Source: Mycolicibacterium sediminis (GTDB taxonomy: Bacteria; Actinomycetota; Actinomycetes; Mycobacteriales; Mycobacteriaceae). From it: DNA of 64,000 bases. Below the pieces are notes generated by a model. It was given only the letters and a program-made list of their open reading frames with translations, had not been told where the DNA came from and searched no databases. Below are positions 48,147 through 58,145 of this stretch, in pieces. The stretch is taken from positions 248,001 to 312,000 of the forward strand of contig NZ_AP022588.1 in assembly GCF_010731735.1 (NCBI RefSeq), in the 5' to 3' direction. The translations under genes and the position numbers were made by a program. Positions within the stretch are counted from its first letter, which is position 1. Every line of letters begins with the position of its first letter.

Positions 48147-49121
48147 TCAGCGCGTGACGACGTTGCGCAGCGGCTCGCCGCGTGCGAGACGGCCCACGTT
48201 GGCGGCGACGTCGTCGACCCGGCCGCGGAACGTGTCGGTGGTGATCCCCGAGGAGTGCGGCGTCATCAGGACGTTGGCGAGTTCGGCGAACGGCATGTCG
48301 GCGGGTGCCGTGGTGGCGCCCGGCCCCGAGGGGTACCGGTACCAGACGTCGATGGCGGCGGCCTTGATCCCGCCGTTGAGCAGGGCCTCGTACAGTGCGC
48401 GCTGGTCGACGAGTGGTCCGCGGCCGACGTTGACGAGCACGCCGTCGGGCCCGAGGGCCCGCAACTGCGCGGCGCCGATCATGCCGGTCGTCTCCGGGGT
48501 CAGCGGCGCGGACACCACCACCACGTCGCTCTGGGCCAGCAGCACGTCGAGCGACGAGACGTCGCCCGCCCAGTCCAGCCCGTGCGCCTCGGCGTCGAGG
48601 CGACCCGACCCCGTGACCGCGGCGCCCGATGACCCGACGGCGCGGAACAGCTCCCAGGCGCACTGCCCGATGTGGCCGAACCCGACGAACCCGATCCTGC
48701 TGTCCCGCAGGGTGGTCGGTTGCGGGATCGCGGCGTCGTAGACCGCCGTCGCCCACACCTCGCGGCGCAGCGCACGGTCCTGGGCCAGGAAGTCGCGGCG
48801 CAGCATGGTCGACGCGGCGAGCACGTACTCGGCGATCGACCGTTCGTGGTGAAAGGTGTTGGCCACCAGAACGCCGTCGGGTAACGCCGCGAAGTCCACC
48901 CGGTCGGTACCCGCGCCGGCGACGTGGACCAGGCGCAGCTTCTCCGCGACGGCGGCCATCTCGGCGGTGAACCGCCCGCCGACGTACACCTCGGCGTCTC
49001 GCAGATCTGCCAGCAGGGCGTCCGGCTCCGTCGGCCAGACGGCGGTGCACCCCGCGGGCAACCCCGCCTCGAGCCGCGCGCGGTGGGGCACCAGGTTGAC
49101 GTCGGAGACGAGGACCTTCAC
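48147..49121 (-). CDS. D-2-hydroxyacid dehydrogenase, NAD-binding
   Basis: 324-aa member of the D-isomer 2-hydroxyacid dehydrogenase family. The NAD-binding motif is IGFVGFGHIGQ near residue 155. Substrate Arg is in NVGRGPLVDQ and catalytic His in TPHSSGIT; the usual Glu is not obvious, where the sequence reads DVWYRYP, a variant seen in some rhizobial-type members. Substrate unknown. The GTG at 49121 lies directly after the gudD stop, so the two are coupled. Confidence 0.85.
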   Translation of the reverse strand: MKVLVSDVNLVPHRARLEAGLPAGCTAVWPTEPDALLADLRDAEVYVGGRFTAEMAAVAEKLRLVHVAGAGTDRVDFAALPDGVLVANTFHHERSIAEYVLAASTMLRRDFLAQDRALRREVWATAVYDAAIPQPTTLRDSRIGFVGFGHIGQCAWELFRAVGSSGAAVTGSGRLDAEAHGLDWAGDVSSLDVLLAQSDVVVVSAPLTPETTGMIGAAQLRALGPDGVLVNVGRGPLVDQRALYEALLNGGIKAAAIDVWYRYPSGPGATTAPADMPFAELANVLMTPHSSGITTDTFRGRVDDVAANVGRLARGEPLRNVVTR

Positions 49122-49123
49122 GG

Positions 49124-50476
49124 TCAGTTCCGCTGCAGGGCAGGTCGTTTGGAGTCGAACTCCCAGCCGGGCACCAGGTACTGCATGGCGGCCGCGTCGT
49201 CGCGGGCGCCCAGCCCCTCGGCCAGGTAGAGCTGGTGGGCGGCGGCCACGGCGTCCTCGTCGAGTTCGACGCCCAGCCCGGGCGCGTCGGGCACGTCGAG
49301 GTAGCCGTCGGTGATCTGGTACGGCGCCTTGGTGATCCGCTGACCGTCCTGCCAGATCCAGTGCGTGTCGATGGCGGTGACCTCGCCGGGCGCCGCCGCC
49401 GCGACGTGGGTGAACATGGCCAGCGACACGTCGAAGTGGTTGTTGGAGTGCGATCCCCAGGTGAGTCCCCACGCGTCGCACAGCTGGGCGACGCGTACCG
49501 ACCCGCTCATGGTCCAGAAGTGCGGATCGGCCAGCGGGATGTCGACGGCACCGGAGCGGATCGCGTGGCCCATCTCGCGCCAGTCGGTGGCGATCATGTT
49601 GGTGGCGGTCCGCACACCGGTGGCGCGCTTGAACTCGGCCATGACCTCACGGCCGGAGAAGCCGCCCTCGGGTCCGACGGGATCCTCCGCGTAGGCGAGC
49701 ACGTCCGAGAGTTCGCGGCACGTCGTGATCGCGTCGGCGAGCAGCCATCCGCCGTTGGGGTCGAGGGTGATTCGCGCATCGGGGAACCGGTCGGCCAGGG
49801 CGATGACGGCCTTGGCCTCGTCCGCTGCGGGCAGCACGCCGCCCTTGAGCTTGAAGTCGCGGAAGCCGTACCGGTCGCGCGCCGCCTCGGCGAGACGGAC
49901 CACGGCCTCCGGTGTCAGCGCCTCCTCGTGCCGGATGCGGAACCAGTCGTCGGCGTCTGCGCCCTCGTCCGCGGCCGAACGGTAGGCGAGGTCGGTCCTG
50001 GTCCGGTCGCCCACGAAGAACAGGTAGCCCAGCGCCTGCACGCGGGTGCGCTGCTGGCCGTCGCCGAGCAGTGCGGCGACCGGCACCTCGAGGTGCTGGC
50101 CGAGCAGATCCAGCAGTGCGGATTCGACGGCCGTCACGGCGTGCACGGTCACGCGCAGGTCGAAGGTCTGCGCGCCACGGCCACCCGCGTCCCGGTCGGC
50201 GAAGGCCGCCCGCATGTCGGTGAGCACGGCGTTGTAGGTCCCCACGCTGCGGCCCTCGACCAGCGGGCGGGCGTCCTCGAGCGTGCGCTGGATGGCGGCG
50301 CCACCGGGAACCTCGCCGACGCCGGTGCGGCCCTCGGAGTCGGTCAGGATGACCAGGTTCCGGGTGAAGAACGGCCCGTGGGCGCCGCTGAGGTTCAGCA
50401 GCATGTCGTCGTGTCCCGCGACGGGGACGACCCGCATCTCGGTGACGACGGGCGTGCGGGGGTTCGAGCTGCTCAT
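49124..50476 (-). CDS. gudD: Glucarate dehydratase
   Basis: Enolase-superfamily enzyme converting D-glucarate to 5-keto-4-deoxyglucarate, 450 aa. The K-x-K motif is FKLKGG, metal ligands are in LDPNGGW and AYAEDPVG and the later ATNMIATDW, and the catalytic His is in GSHSNNHFD, all characteristic of GudD rather than mandelate racemases. The start is ATG 50476. It follows the IclR gene by 88 bases on the same strand. Confidence 0.92.
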   Translation of the reverse strand: MSSSNPRTPVVTEMRVVPVAGHDDMLLNLSGAHGPFFTRNLVILTDSEGRTGVGEVPGGAAIQRTLEDARPLVEGRSVGTYNAVLTDMRAAFADRDAGGRGAQTFDLRVTVHAVTAVESALLDLLGQHLEVPVAALLGDGQQRTRVQALGYLFFVGDRTRTDLAYRSAADEGADADDWFRIRHEEALTPEAVVRLAEAARDRYGFRDFKLKGGVLPAADEAKAVIALADRFPDARITLDPNGGWLLADAITTCRELSDVLAYAEDPVGPEGGFSGREVMAEFKRATGVRTATNMIATDWREMGHAIRSGAVDIPLADPHFWTMSGSVRVAQLCDAWGLTWGSHSNNHFDVSLAMFTHVAAAAPGEVTAIDTHWIWQDGQRITKAPYQITDGYLDVPDAPGLGVELDEDAVAAAHQLYLAEGLGARDDAAAMQYLVPGWEFDSKRPALQRN

Positions 50477-50521
50477 GGCGTCACCCTACGATCGCGTCCG
50501 ATGCACGTCCAACACTGATAA

Positions 50522-50537
50522 GGCATTGATTGATGCC
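50522..50537. promoter_or_regulatory. Inverted repeat before gudD, candidate operator
   Basis: GGCAT-N6-ATGCC lies 45 bases upstream of the gudD ATG, in the gap after the IclR-type regulator gene. It may be bound by that regulator. Confidence 0.3.
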
Positions 50538-50564
50538 CTGCCGGCATGACATCTGCCGGGCCCG

Positions 50565-51398
50565 TCACGCGCTGAACCACTTGTCACCGTTGGCCACCGG
50601 CCGCAGCACCCGGGTGACCTTGTCCCCCACCGCGCAGAGCGCCTCGACGATTTCGCGCTCCCGCGCCGGCGTCAACCGGGCGATCGGCACCGACGCGCTG
50701 ATCGCGTCCTGGGCCGGCCGGGTGTAGCGCAGCGCCACCGCGAAACACCGCGTGCCCACGGTGTTCTCCTCGTCGTCGGTCGCGTAGCCGCGCACCAGCG
50801 CGTTCTCCAGTGACTCCTGCAGTCCGGCTCGATCGGTGAGCGTCTTCGGGGTGACGGAGCGAAGCACGTCCGGGAGATGAGCGTCGCGCTCGGCGCCGAA
50901 CCGATCGGCCAGCAGCGCCTTGCCCAACGCGGTGGCGTGGGCGGGCAGCCGCCGCCCCACCCGGTTGGTGACGCGCTGATACTGGCGCGACTCGCGCGTC
51001 GCGAGGTAGACGACGTCGCCGTCGTCCAGCCGCCCCAGATGGAACGTCTCGTCGAGGTCGTGGCGCAGCTCGTCGAGGAACGGCGTGATCATCGGCAGGT
51101 ACGGGTCGCTGTCGAGATAACTGGTACCGACCAGCAGCGCGCGAATGCCGATGCCGTACAGCGTCCCCGAGCCGTCGGCGCGCACCCAGCCCTGCGCCAT
51201 GAGGGTGCGGAGCAGGGCGTGGGCGCTGCTGCGCGGCATCCCGAGCGCCTCGCAGATCTCGCGGATGCTGGTGGGCCGGTCCTGCCGGGCGGCCAGGAAC
51301 TCGAGCAGCTCGACGGTGCGGACCGCCGACTTGACGCCCGAGCGCGACGTGGTCGACGGCGCAGACGCTTCCGGCGGGTCGGCCTGCGGCGCGGCCAT
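50565..51398 (-). CDS. IclR-family transcription regulator
   Basis: 277-aa regulator with an N-terminal winged helix (VELLEFLAARQDRPTSIREICEALG region, about residues 27-90) and a C-terminal effector domain containing RVGRRLPAHATALGKALLA and the GYATDDEENTVGTRCFAV stretch. The ATG at 51398 is preferred over an Arg/Cys-rich in-frame extension to 51473. Its place between the transporter and gudD suggests it controls this module by sensing a sugar acid or hydroxy acid. Confidence 0.9.
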   Translation of the reverse strand: MAAPQADPPEASAPSTTSRSGVKSAVRTVELLEFLAARQDRPTSIREICEALGMPRSSAHALLRTLMAQGWVRADGSGTLYGIGIRALLVGTSYLDSDPYLPMITPFLDELRHDLDETFHLGRLDDGDVVYLATRESRQYQRVTNRVGRRLPAHATALGKALLADRFGAERDAHLPDVLRSVTPKTLTDRAGLQESLENALVRGYATDDEENTVGTRCFAVALRYTRPAQDAISASVPIARLTPAREREIVEALCAVGDKVTRVLRPVANGDKWFSA

Positions 51399-51432
51399 CA
51401 GACCGCCCCCGCGCCGGCCGGGTTCCGGCCGC

Positions 51433-52155
51433 TCACGCGAGCACGACCTGCTGCACGACGAGCACGGCCGCACCCAGCGCCGACACGGCGATCGCCGTCC
51501 ACCGCTGCCTGCGCTGGTCGAACAGGCGGTTGACGACGCGGGACAGGGCGTACCCGGCGATGCACGCCGGCAGCAGGGTGGCGAACGTCCCGAAGGTGTG
51601 CGCGTCGACCGCGCCGGTCATGGCGAGCATCCCGAGCGACAGGAGCGACCCGATCAGGAAGAAGCTGCTCATCGTGCCGCGCAGTTCCGGGCCGGTGCTG
51701 CGCTGCCACACCAGCGCCATCGGTGGGCCACCGATCGCCGTCGCGGTCCCGAGGACACCCGACGTCGCGCCGGCCAGGACGAGGTTGCGGCGTCGTAGCT
51801 CCGGGACCCAGCCGAGGCTGGTGATGAACACCCCGCCCAGGACCACGGCCGCGATCAGGATCGCCAGTGCGCGTTCCGGTATGGCGGTCAGCAGCAGCGC
51901 ACCGGCCACCGTGCCGGGGACCCTGCCCATCAGCGCCCACCCGGTGCCGGACACGTCGATCGCCGTGCGCTCGCGGATCACGACCATCAGGGTGACCAGT
52001 GTCGCCAGCATGATCAGCGTGCCGGGGATCAGCCCCGGGTCCACCAGCGCGACCACCGGGGCGGCGAGCATCCCCATGCCGAAGCCGATCGACGCCTGCA
52101 GGCACGATGCGAGCAGGACCGCGGTGGCGATGATCGCGTAGGCGGTGACGCTCAC
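51433..52155 (-). CDS. TauE/SafE-family anion exporter
   Basis: 240-aa integral membrane protein with about seven to eight helices. The first helix ends ASCLQASIGFGMGMLAAPV and the repeat in the second half reads GATSGVLGTATAIGGPPMAL, both TauE/SafE signatures. The family exports sulfite, sulfoacetate or other organic anions. The GTG start lies 22 bases after the upstream ATPase gene stop, so it is probably part of the transporter operon. Confidence 0.85.
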   Translation of the reverse strand: MSVTAYAIIATAVLLASCLQASIGFGMGMLAAPVVALVDPGLIPGTLIMLATLVTLMVVIRERTAIDVSGTGWALMGRVPGTVAGALLLTAIPERALAILIAAVVLGGVFITSLGWVPELRRRNLVLAGATSGVLGTATAIGGPPMALVWQRSTGPELRGTMSSFFLIGSLLSLGMLAMTGAVDAHTFGTFATLLPACIAGYALSRVVNRLFDQRRQRWTAIAVSALGAAVLVVQQVVLA

Positions 52156-52177
52156 CGGCGACGATCACGGACGGTGC

Positions 52178-53209
52178 TCACGCGCCGGCGGCGACGGCCG
52201 CGCGGTCCTCGGACACGGGGTGGTGGCACTCCGCGCCGTGTCCCGCGACCTCGAGGTCGAGCGACAGCGGCGGGCGCTCCTCGGCGCAGACGTCGGTCGC
52301 CTTCCAGCACCGGGTGCGGAACCGGCAGCCCGACGGCGGGTTCATCGGCGAGGGCACCTCGCCCTTGAGCAGGATCCGGTCGCCGCGGCTGGCCGCGTCC
52401 AGCTTGGGCGCCGCGGACGTCAGCGCCGCGGTGTACGGGTGCTCGGGGCGCTCGAACACCGCCTCGGTGGGACCGGATTCGACGATCCGGCCCAGGTACA
52501 TCACCGCCACCCGGTCTGCGACGTGCCGCACGACGGACAGGTCGTGGGAGATGAACACGTAGCTGATCCCGAGCTGCTGCTGGAGGTCGTTGAGCAGATT
52601 GAGCACCTGCGCCTGCACCGAGAGGTCGAGTGCGGACACCGGTTCGTCGCAGATGATGACGTCGGGGTCCAGTGCCAGCGCGCGAGCGATGCCGATGCGC
52701 TGCCGCTGACCGCCGGAGAACTCCTGGGGGTACTTGCCTGCCGCCTTGGCTCCGAGGCCGACGAGGTCGAGCAGCTCCAGGACGCGACGGTCCCGGTCGG
52801 CCTTCGACGCGTGCAGCGTGCGGTGCGTGCGCCACGGCTCGGCGATCAGGTCACCGGCCGACATGCGCGAGTTGAGGGACGCGTACGGATCCTGGAACAC
52901 CATCTGCACGCGGCGCCGGAAGTTCAGCAGCTCCTTGCCGCGCAGCCCGAAGGGGTCGATGCCGTCGAACGTCACGGTGCCCGAGTCCGGTCGTTCCAGC
53001 ATCATCAGCGTTCGCGCGAGAGTGGACTTGCCACAACCCGATTCGCCGACCAGTCCCAGCGTCTGCCCCCGGGACAGGTCGAGGTCGATGCCGTCGAGCG
53101 CGCGCAGCGTGTTGTTGCCGGAACCCTTGCGTCCACCGGGAACCCGGAACGTCTTCACCAGGTTGCGCACGGTGAGCAGCTGCTCCTCCGGCTGCGTGGG
53201 ATCAGACAT
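52178..53209 (-). CDS. Peptide/nickel-type ABC transporter ATP-binding protein (OppF/DppF-like)
   Basis: 343-aa ATPase. Walker A is GESGCGKST near residue 55, the signature FSGGQRQR and Walker B DVIICDEPVSALD follow; the C-terminal oligopeptide-transporter extension with FRTRCWKATDVC contains conserved Cys residues. The ATG at 53209 overlaps the preceding ATPase gene by 8 bases, so the pair is coupled. Confidence 0.92.
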   Translation of the reverse strand: MSDPTQPEEQLLTVRNLVKTFRVPGGRKGSGNNTLRALDGIDLDLSRGQTLGLVGESGCGKSTLARTLMMLERPDSGTVTFDGIDPFGLRGKELLNFRRRVQMVFQDPYASLNSRMSAGDLIAEPWRTHRTLHASKADRDRRVLELLDLVGLGAKAAGKYPQEFSGGQRQRIGIARALALDPDVIICDEPVSALDLSVQAQVLNLLNDLQQQLGISYVFISHDLSVVRHVADRVAVMYLGRIVESGPTEAVFERPEHPYTAALTSAAPKLDAASRGDRILLKGEVPSPMNPPSGCRFRTRCWKATDVCAEERPPLSLDLEVAGHGAECHHPVSEDRAAVAAGA

Positions 53210-54233
53210 TTCGAACCTCCTCGGGGAAGTGGCACGCCGACTGCCTCGTGGCGCCGACCAGTTGCAGGGCCGGCCGCGTCGTGACGCAGACCTCGGCGGC
53301 CAGCGGGCAGCGCGCCTGGTAGACGCAGCCCTTGGGTACCGAGTGCAGGTCCGGTGGCGAGCCGCCGATGGACTTGAGGTGCGCGCCGCGCTCGGCGTTC
53401 ACCGGCACGGAGTCGAGCAGCCCCTTGGTGTAGGGATGCTTGGGGTCGGCGAACACCTCGGCGACGGGCCCGGTCTCGACGACGGTGCCCGCGTACATGA
53501 CGGCGACCCGGTCGGCTTCCTCGGCCACTAGTGCGAGGTCGTGGGTGATCAGTACGACGGCCATGTCGAACTCGGAGCGAAGGCTCTTGAGCAGCGCCAT
53601 GATCTGCGCCTGCACGGTGACGTCCAGCGCGGTGGTCGGCTCGTCGGCGATCAGCACGCGCGGGTTGAGCGCCACGGCCATCGCGATCAGGAGCCGCTGG
53701 CGCATGCCGCCGGAGAACTGGTGCGGGTAGCTGTCGAGGCGCTCCTCGGGCTGCGGGATGCCCACGCGCGTCATGAGTTCGACGGCCTTGGCGCGGGCCT
53801 CCTTGGCCTTCATGCCCTGATGGATGCGGAACGGTTCTGCCAGTTGGGTTCCCACGGTGTACAGCGGGTTCAGCGCGGTGAGCGCGTCCTGGAAGACGAT
53901 CGCGAGTTCGGTGCCCGCCATCTTCCTGCGCGTCTTGCGGTCGACCGCCAGCAGGTCGGCGGTCTCGTCGCGGCCCGTGATCATGGCGGTGCCGTCGGTC
54001 ACCTCGGCGACCGGTTCGAGCAGGCCCACCAGCGCGGTGGCCGTCATCGACTTCCCACACCCCGACTCCCCCAGCAGCGCGAGCGTCTCACCGCGGTGGG
54101 CGGAGAACGAGACGTGGTCGACGGCGCGGACGGTGCCCGTGATGGTGCGGATGTCGACGGTGAGGCCGTCGACCCGCAGTGCGGGATCGGCGTCGACGCG
54201 TTCGGCTCCGGGGTGTTCTGCGACGGCGGTCAT
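53202..54233 (-). CDS. Peptide/nickel-type ABC transporter ATP-binding protein (OppD/DppD-like)
   Basis: 343-aa ATPase. Walker A is [11 protein letters not shown], the signature is FSGGMRQR and Walker B is [12 protein letters not shown]; the C-terminal extension has [12 protein letters not shown] with the Cys pair typical of the OppD/DppD group. Its ATG directly abuts the stop of the upstream permease gene. Confidence 0.92.
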   Translation of the reverse strand: MTAVAEHPGAERVDADPALRVDGLTVDIRTITGTVRAVDHVSFSAHRGETLALLGESGCGKSMTATALVGLLEPVAEVTDGTAMITGRDETADLLAVDRKTRRKMAGTELAIVFQDALTALNPLYTVGTQLAEPFRIHQGMKAKEARAKAVELMTRVGIPQPEERLDSYPHQFSGGMRQRLLIAMAVALNPRVLIADEPTTALDVTVQAQIMALLKSLRSEFDMAVVLITHDLALVAEEADRVAVMYAGTVVETGPVAEVFADPKHPYTKGLLDSVPVNAERGAHLKSIGGSPPDLHSVPKGCVYQARCPLAAEVCVTTRPALQLVGATRQSACHFPEEVRNV

Positions 54234-55217
54234 CTAGAGGGCCTTTCCGGTCTTGGCGAAGCGGGACAGGCGTTTCTGCGGCACGGTGAGTCGCCAGCGC
54301 TGGGCGGGGTCGGTGGCGATGCGGGCCCACGCGGCGAGGATGGTGGCCGACACCGTGGTGATCACGATGGCCAGGCCGGGGAAGAAGGACAGCCACCATG
54401 CGGTGTGCAGGTAGGTGCGGCCCTGCGACACCATCAGGCCCCAGCTGACGTCCGGCGGCTGGATGCCGATGCCCAGGAAGCTGAGCGAGCTCTCGGCGAG
54501 CATCACGTAGCAGAAGTCGAGCGTGGCGACGGTGAGCAGCGTCGGCAGGACGATCGGCAGGACGTGGCGCATGATGATCGACCGCCCACTGGCACCGAAC
54601 GTCCGTGCGGCGTCGACGAACACGCGGGACGACAGCTCGGCCGACTCGGCGCGGGCGGTGCGCAGGTACACGGGGATGCGGGTGACCGCGAGGACGAGGA
54701 CGATGTTGGCCGCGCTCGGCGAGAACACGTAGAGCACCACGACCGCGAGCAGCAGCGACGGGAAGCTCATGATGACGTCGGCGACGCGCATGGCGAGCGT
54801 CTCCCGCCAGCCCCGGTAGAAGCCGGCCCACATGCCGACGATCGAGCCGATGATGGCCGAGATCAGCACGGCCGGAATGGCGACCGAGAGGGTGGTCTGG
54901 CAGGCGACGACGAGACGTGCCAGCATGCTGCGGCCCAGCGGGTCGGTGCCGAGGATGCCCGCCCAGCCGTGGGCGAGGGTGAACGGCGGCGCGTTCGAGT
55001 TGTCCAGGTCGATGTCGGTGGCGAGGGTGCCCACCAGCATCGGACCGAATGCGGCGATTAGGAACACCAGTGCGAGGACGACGGCGGCGGCGGCGGCCAC
55101 CCGGTCGTTGACCAGGAGGCGGAACCACACCGAGCCTGCCGACTTCCGCGTGTTCCCCGCCTCGCCGACGATGGCGGTCGTCGGCTTGACCGGGACGAGA
55201 TCGAGTTGAGTGCTCAT
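54234..55217 (-). CDS. Peptide/nickel-type ABC transporter permease (OppC/DppC-like)
   Basis: 327-aa permease with an N-terminal helix and a MetI-like domain of about five more helices. The EAA-type loop is DAARTFGASGRSIIMRHVLP. LGTDPLGRSMLARLV near residue 95 is the OppC signature. It follows the partner permease gene by 44 bases. Confidence 0.92.
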   Translation of the reverse strand: MSTQLDLVPVKPTTAIVGEAGNTRKSAGSVWFRLLVNDRVAAAAAVVLALVFLIAAFGPMLVGTLATDIDLDNSNAPPFTLAHGWAGILGTDPLGRSMLARLVVACQTTLSVAIPAVLISAIIGSIVGMWAGFYRGWRETLAMRVADVIMSFPSLLLAVVVLYVFSPSAANIVLVLAVTRIPVYLRTARAESAELSSRVFVDAARTFGASGRSIIMRHVLPIVLPTLLTVATLDFCYVMLAESSLSFLGIGIQPPDVSWGLMVSQGRTYLHTAWWLSFFPGLAIVITTVSATILAAWARIATDPAQRWRLTVPQKRLSRFAKTGKAL

Positions 55218-55261
55218 GGTCGTGGGCTCCTTCTGGGCGAGCGAAGCGACGGGGGGAACAT

Positions 55262-56191
55262 CTAAACCTTGGCCGGTTCCCGGACGCGTGCGTCGAGCAG
55301 CGCGTAGCCGGCGTCGATGGCGATGTTGAGCACGAAGATGCTGACGGCGGTGAGGAGGACGGCGGCCTGCAGTACGGCGAAGTCGCGCTGCAGGATCGCG
55401 TCGATCATCAGCTTGCCGATGCCGGGCCAGCCGAAGATGGCCTCGACCACGACCGCACCGTTGATCAGGCCGACCGCCAGGTCACCGGCGACGGTGAGGG
55501 CGGGCGCCGCCGCGTTGCGCAGAGCGTGGTGGGTGACGACGCGGAAGTCGCCGGCACCCTTGCTGCGGGCCAGGCGCACGTACGGCGCGGACAGTGCGGA
55601 CACCATGGCCCCCCGCACCACCTGGGTGAGGACGCCCAGCGGCCGGATCATCAGCGTCGCGATCGGCAGTACCCAGGACAGCACTCCCGCGTCGGTGCCC
55701 GAGGTCGGCAGCCAGCCCAGCAGCACCGCGAACAGCCAGACACCGGTGATGGCAAACCAGAAGTCGGGGATGCTCGCCGCCGTCATCGACAGCAGGCTGG
55801 AGAACCGGTCGGCCAGCGAGTTGGGGCGGTAGGCCGCCCAGCAGCCGATCACCACGGCGCCGACGATCGCCAGCAGCATCGTCGCGAAGGCCAGCTGCAG
55901 CGTGGCGGGGAAGGCGCGCAGTGCCATCTCCGAGGCGGACTGACCGGTGCGCAGCGAGGTCCCGAAGTCGAGGTGGAGGACGCCCTTGAAGTAGTCGATC
56001 AGCTGGGTGATCAGCGGATCGTTGAACCCGTTGGCGGCGGCGAACTCCGCCCGCTGGTCGGGCGTCGCCGACTCCGGCAGGTAGAGGTTGGTGGGATCAC
56101 CGGTGAGCCGTGCGAGGAGGAACACCCCGAGCAGCACGATGATCAACGGCAGTGCGCTGGAGTACATCCGGCGCCGGACGAAGGAGAACAT
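55262..56191 (-). CDS. Peptide/nickel-type ABC transporter permease (OppB/DppB-like)
   Basis: 309-aa permease with six predicted helices. The N-terminal FLLARLTGDPTNLYLPE and the EAA-type loop VRLARSKGAGDFRVVTHHALRN are typical of OppB/DppB. The start is ATG 56191; the substrate-binding protein gene ends 29 bases upstream. Confidence 0.92.
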   Translation of the reverse strand: MFSFVRRRMYSSALPLIIVLLGVFLLARLTGDPTNLYLPESATPDQRAEFAAANGFNDPLITQLIDYFKGVLHLDFGTSLRTGQSASEMALRAFPATLQLAFATMLLAIVGAVVIGCWAAYRPNSLADRFSSLLSMTAASIPDFWFAITGVWLFAVLLGWLPTSGTDAGVLSWVLPIATLMIRPLGVLTQVVRGAMVSALSAPYVRLARSKGAGDFRVVTHHALRNAAAPALTVAGDLAVGLINGAVVVEAIFGWPGIGKLMIDAILQRDFAVLQAAVLLTAVSIFVLNIAIDAGYALLDARVREPAKV

Positions 56192-56220
56192 GGGTGGGCC
56201 CTTCTCGAGACGGCGGAGTG

Positions 56221-57801
56221 TCAGGACTGGTCGGTGCGGTCGGATGAGGTCGGCGTCATGGCCGCCAGCAGCATCTCGTCGCCCGTGGCCGGGTTGGGGG
56301 TGTAGTCGACGCGCTCGGACTTGCCGAGGATGCCGCGCATGTGGGCGATGTAGGCGAACTGGAGGATCTCCCGCGGCTCGTCGGCGAAGATCTGCGCGTA
56401 GGCCTGCTGGCGCTGCTCACCGGTGAGCCTGCCCGCCGCGGCGATCTGCTCGTCGAATGCCGGTGTGCCGAAGGCACTCTGGGCGCCGTTCGAGCGCATG
56501 TACTGGTCGACGGTGAAGGCGGCGTCACCGGCCTGGTTGCCGTGCTGGATCAGTGCGAGGAACGGTCCGGCGTTGGCGGGGAACGGCTGCAGCTGGTACT
56601 CGAGTTGGGCGGCGGTGTCCATCATCTCGATCTTGACGTTGAGGCCGGCGTCGGCGAGTTCACTCTGAATCACCTCGACCGTCTCGGTGACGCCGGGGAA
56701 CTGACTGTTGCGGCCGATCAACCGGATCTGCTTGTCGACCGGGACGCCGTCGGCGCGGGCCTCGTCGACGAGTTGGCGGGCCTTCTCGGGGTCGTGCGGC
56801 CACAGCTCCAGCTGGTCGTTGTAGCCGATCACGCCCTCGGGGATGAGTTGCGCGGCGGGCTCTCCGAGTCCGCGGAACAGCGCCTTGACGATGCCGGTGC
56901 GGTTGACGGAGTAGTTGATCGCCTGCCGGATGCGCATGTCGTTCAGCGGCGCCTCGTTACCGGTGATCCGCAGCGCGGTGGTCTCGTTGTTCTGGAACGG
57001 CACGCCGAGATCGCCTGCGCCGTCCTCGGGTCCGAGCCCGGTGGCGATGTCGACCTCGTCGTTGGTGATCATCGCGGCGCGGACGCTGCCCTCGCTGCGC
57101 CACTTGTATTCGGCCTTGGCGAAGGCGGGGGGCTTGCCCCAGTAGGTCGCGTTGCGGGCCAAGATCAGCTTCTGGCCGTACTGCCAGTCCTGGATCGTGT
57201 ACGGACCGGTGCCGATGGGCTCGCGCACCTTCTCGGTGACGCTGGTGGTGCGCGGCACGATTTCGACGAACGAGATGCGCAGCGGCAGAATCGGATCCGG
57301 CTCGGTGGTGCCGACGACCACGGTCTTGGCGTCCGGCGTCGCCAGGGTGAGCTTCTCGTCGCCGAACACGTACCCGTCGACGTTGCACTGCAGGTCCGAG
57401 TTCACCGTTCGGTCGATCGAGAAGGCGGCGTCCTCGGAGGTGAACGGTGCGCCGTCGGAGAAGGTGACACCGTCGCGGAGCGTGAACGTCCACTCGGTGG
57501 GTGCTGTCTGCCTCCACTCGGTAGCCAGCAGCGGCTGCAGGTCGCCGGTTGTGGAGTCGCGCTCGACCAGGGGCTCGGTGATGTTGGACCGGACGACGAT
57601 GCCCGTCGAGGTCAACGATCCCTCGCACGGCTCGAGCGTCGGCGGCTCCTGCGGCAGGACGATGCGCAGCGTGTTCGGGTCGTATCCGCCCTGACCGGAG
57701 TTGGCGACGGTGCAGCCGGCGGCGACGAGGCAGGCCGCGGCCGTCGCCATCGCGGCGGTCGCCGCGCGGCGGATGCGCCGGTACTGACCGGGTGCGGTCA
57801 T
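56221..57801 (-). CDS. Family 5 extracellular solute-binding lipoprotein
   Basis: 526-aa substrate-binding protein of the peptide/nickel ABC family. The signal peptide ends in the lipobox LVAAGC near residue 28. SBP_bac_5 features are a two-lobe domain with VRSNITEPLVERDSTTGD and WTFTLRDGVTFSDGAPFT. The ATG at 57801 follows GGAGGAAC, a strong ribosome binding site. It is first in the five-gene transporter operon. Substrate cannot be told; the neighbours suggest a sugar acid-containing compound. Confidence 0.92.
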   Translation of the reverse strand: MTAPGQYRRIRRAATAAMATAAACLVAAGCTVANSGQGGYDPNTLRIVLPQEPPTLEPCEGSLTSTGIVVRSNITEPLVERDSTTGDLQPLLATEWRQTAPTEWTFTLRDGVTFSDGAPFTSEDAAFSIDRTVNSDLQCNVDGYVFGDEKLTLATPDAKTVVVGTTEPDPILPLRISFVEIVPRTTSVTEKVREPIGTGPYTIQDWQYGQKLILARNATYWGKPPAFAKAEYKWRSEGSVRAAMITNDEVDIATGLGPEDGAGDLGVPFQNNETTALRITGNEAPLNDMRIRQAINYSVNRTGIVKALFRGLGEPAAQLIPEGVIGYNDQLELWPHDPEKARQLVDEARADGVPVDKQIRLIGRNSQFPGVTETVEVIQSELADAGLNVKIEMMDTAAQLEYQLQPFPANAGPFLALIQHGNQAGDAAFTVDQYMRSNGAQSAFGTPAFDEQIAAAGRLTGEQRQQAYAQIFADEPREILQFAYIAHMRGILGKSERVDYTPNPATGDEMLLAAMTPTSSDRTDQS

Positions 57802-58145
57802 CTGTTCCTCCGGAAGTCGGCGTGAGCGTCCACGTATGTGGATGACGTCTGTGACGGTAGACACACCGTAGGAGCGGTCCGGAAACGGCGTCAACCGCGC
57901 CAAATGGCCCGATTCGACGGTTCGCCGACGTACCAAGAGCACCTTCGGAGGTGATCAAAGCCACTCTGACGTGCGGATATGACCGTCAGCACGCTGGGCC
58001 GATACTCGCCAGCGGTCCGTAAACCGCTAGTTATGCAGGTTGGGCATCAAGCCATGCTATTTCCGAGTTGGACAGGTATTCGCGCGCCTCTCTACGGTCC
58101 TTCTAGAGCATGCGAGGCATTTCGAGCCATCACGAGGAGACAGCC
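57802..58145. other. Divergent control region of the ABC transporter and dehydrogenase
   Basis: 344 bases with no credible gene. Two short inverted repeats are visible: TCCAC-N4-GTGGA at 57829-57842, 28 bases before the binding-protein start, and AGCGGT-N6-ACCGCT at 58011-58028. The stretch 58015-58090 has fewer G and C than its surroundings. Either repeat could be an operator for the IclR regulator. Confidence 0.45.
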